Assembly (NCBI RefSeq): GCF_900115225.1
Contig: NZ_FOVR01000003.1
Span: forward strand, 61,812-125,811
Direction: 5' to 3'
Origin: Cohaesibacter marisflavi
GTDB lineage: Bacteria; Pseudomonadota; Alphaproteobacteria; Rhizobiales; Cohaesibacteraceae
DNA length: 64,000 nt
Position 1 is the stretch's first letter. Every line of letters starts with the position of its first letter. Shown one piece after another: positions 63,078 to 64,000 of the stretch. The notes beneath the pieces are model-generated. The model ran no database searches, was not told where the DNA came from, and was given only the letters and a program-made list of their open reading frames with translations. A program made the position numbers and the translations under genes.

Positions 63078-64000
63078 ATGCGGCGCATTCTATTCGCTTT
63101 CGTTCTGCTTCTCGTCCTGCCTTTGCACGCTCAAGCGCAATCCGGCGCAAGCTGGACCGTGCAGAAAATCACAGGTCTTGCCTATATCGCCCAGAAGGGT
63201 GAGAAGGCCATCAAGGTGCGCAAGGGGTCTGTGCTGCATCCCGGCCAGACACTATCGACCAAGAACCGCACGCGCCTGTTGCTCATCCGGGGCAAGGAGC
63301 GGATGCAGGTCGGCCCTGGTGCTATCATGGCCATTCCGCCCGCGAAATACATCCAGTCTGGCAAAACCGTCATTCTACAACAAAGCGGCCGCATCCAGTT
63401 GACCGTCAATAAACAGGACGTAAAGCATTTCTCTGTGAAGACGCCTTATCTGACCGCTGTGGTCAAAGGCACCGTCTTTACCGTCGATGTGGCACAGAAT
63501 CGCGCAGAGGTATCAGTCAACCGTGGCCGTGTGGAAGTCTCCGACGGAGCAACCGGCAACACGACGGAAATCACGCGTGGGCAGAAAGCGTCTGTTACCA
63601 AGGCCGCATCCGGCAAGACGAACATGACGGTTCAGGCCAAGGGCAAGAAGCCAACCATCAAACAGATCAAGTCGAAGATCACCAAGCCGATTTTCTATGC
63701 AACGGTTCAGGTTAAGGGCAAAACCCGGGCCTTGAAGGCTGGCAGCAAGACAGCGACGACATCGGTGGAGGAAGCCCGATCGGAGCTCTCAAGTTCAACC
63801 TCGTCCGCCTCAGCGAATGGCAATAGCGGTAATGGGCGCGGAACATCGTCAGCATCGAGCAGCTTCTCCAGTTCTAGTGATGACGACAATGATCACAGCA
63901 GAAACAGCGCATCATCAAGTCACGCCAACGCAGCATCCAAGCAGAGCAATGCCGGAGGCAACGGATTAAGCAACAACGGCAAGAGCAATGCCAACAGCAA
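63078..64000 (+). CDS. FecR-domain protein, C-terminus cut by window edge
   Basis: About 307 codons are visible. A signal peptide (LLLVLPLHAQAQ, cleavage near 20) precedes a FecR domain (about 30-150) that contains TPYLTAVVKGTVFTVDVAQNRAEVSVNRGRVEVSD. From about residue 230 on, the protein is Ser, Asn and Gly rich and continues out of the window. This is a periplasmic or cell-surface FecR-like protein, not the membrane sigma-factor regulator, since no transmembrane helix follows the signal. AAGGAA is about ten bases before the ATG. Confidence 0.82.
   Translation, partial: MRRILFAFVLLLVLPLHAQAQSGASWTVQKITGLAYIAQKGEKAIKVRKGSVLHPGQTLSTKNRTRLLLIRGKERMQVGPGAIMAIPPAKYIQSGKTVILQQSGRIQLTVNKQDVKHFSVKTPYLTAVVKGTVFTVDVAQNRAEVSVNRGRVEVSDGATGNTTEITRGQKASVTKAASGKTNMTVQAKGKKPTIKQIKSKITKPIFYATVQVKGKTRALKAGSKTATTSVEEARSELSSSTSSASANGNSGNGRGTSSASSSFSSSSDDDNDHSRNSASSSHANAASKQSNAGGNGLSNNGKSNANS

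Noticed and set aside
1..64000. tRNA or rRNA genes and insertion sequences
   Set aside because: I looked for cloverleaf signatures, rRNA conserved words, transposase motifs and terminal inverted repeats with target duplications, and saw none that I could support by eye.

Overview
This 64 kb window is chromosomal DNA of an alphaproteobacterium, most likely a Hyphomicrobiales (Rhizobiales) member of the marine Cohaesibacter type. That placement is inference from protein style: a RibB fused to a worn RibA domain, a NadQ-like NUDIX regulator, a ceramidase-family membrane protein, and dxs, tlyA and an RlmD-type methyltransferase in one neighbourhood. Almost everything is housekeeping or metabolic. 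I see no tRNA, rRNA, insertion sequence, prophage or CRISPR array. Genes lie on both strands in short operons, and many convergent pairs are separated by a clear hairpin terminator.

Layout. 1-5 kb: a truncated membrane GGDEF protein; a minus-strand envelope set (BON-like protein, a 37-residue membrane peptide, a duplicated helix-hairpin-helix-like protein); a YcaQ/AlkX-type DNA glycosylase; a 40-residue Cys-tailed peptide. 5-14 kb: HAD phosphatase, two 2-hydroxyacid dehydrogenases, MTA/SAH nucleosidase, a cation/proton antiporter, a DnaJ-type chaperone, an M42 aminopeptidase and an LrgA/LrgB pair. 14-31 kb: poxB, dxs, a TPR protein, glyoxalase-fold protein, LysE exporter, SCO copper chaperone, tlyA, ubiA, purD, an RlmD-like methyltransferase, two paralogous small membrane proteins, a SRPBCC protein, and ald with a divergent Lrp regulator. 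31-38 kb: an OmpR/EnvZ-type two-component pair, a long non-coding stretch, a ceramidase-family protein, a GNAT enzyme and a PepSY membrane protein. 38-50 kb: ribBA, aroC, a secreted protein, a phosphoglycerate-mutase-like phosphatase, fabI, TetR regulator, FAD-linked oxidase with an overlapping GNAT gene, and AsmA.

50-55 kb is the most unusual part. The permease and the binding protein of a ferric iron ABC transporter are split by an oppositely oriented MFS exporter, and no ATPase gene is present. The 524-base gap between MFS gene and binding protein holds four hairpins with the identical seven-base loop GGACCAG (CUGGUCC on the other strand), two of them in a duplicated two-hairpin unit. On the minus strand this array runs into a strong intrinsic terminator. 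I consider it a candidate structured non-coding RNA. Related TGCGA/TCGCA palindromes lie upstream of both split iron genes.

55-64 kb: an HD-domain hydrolase, dual-specificity phosphatase, NadQ-like regulator with rnhB, a LemA/DUF2207 pair, a ChaN-like protein and a FecR-domain protein cut by the window edge.

Several genes are too short for ordinary ORF calling but have good ribosome binding sites: 2429-2542, 4857-4979, 36260-36370 and, less securely, 18530-18631. Starts were moved from the longest ORF to the nearest good Shine-Dalgarno site where one was visible.
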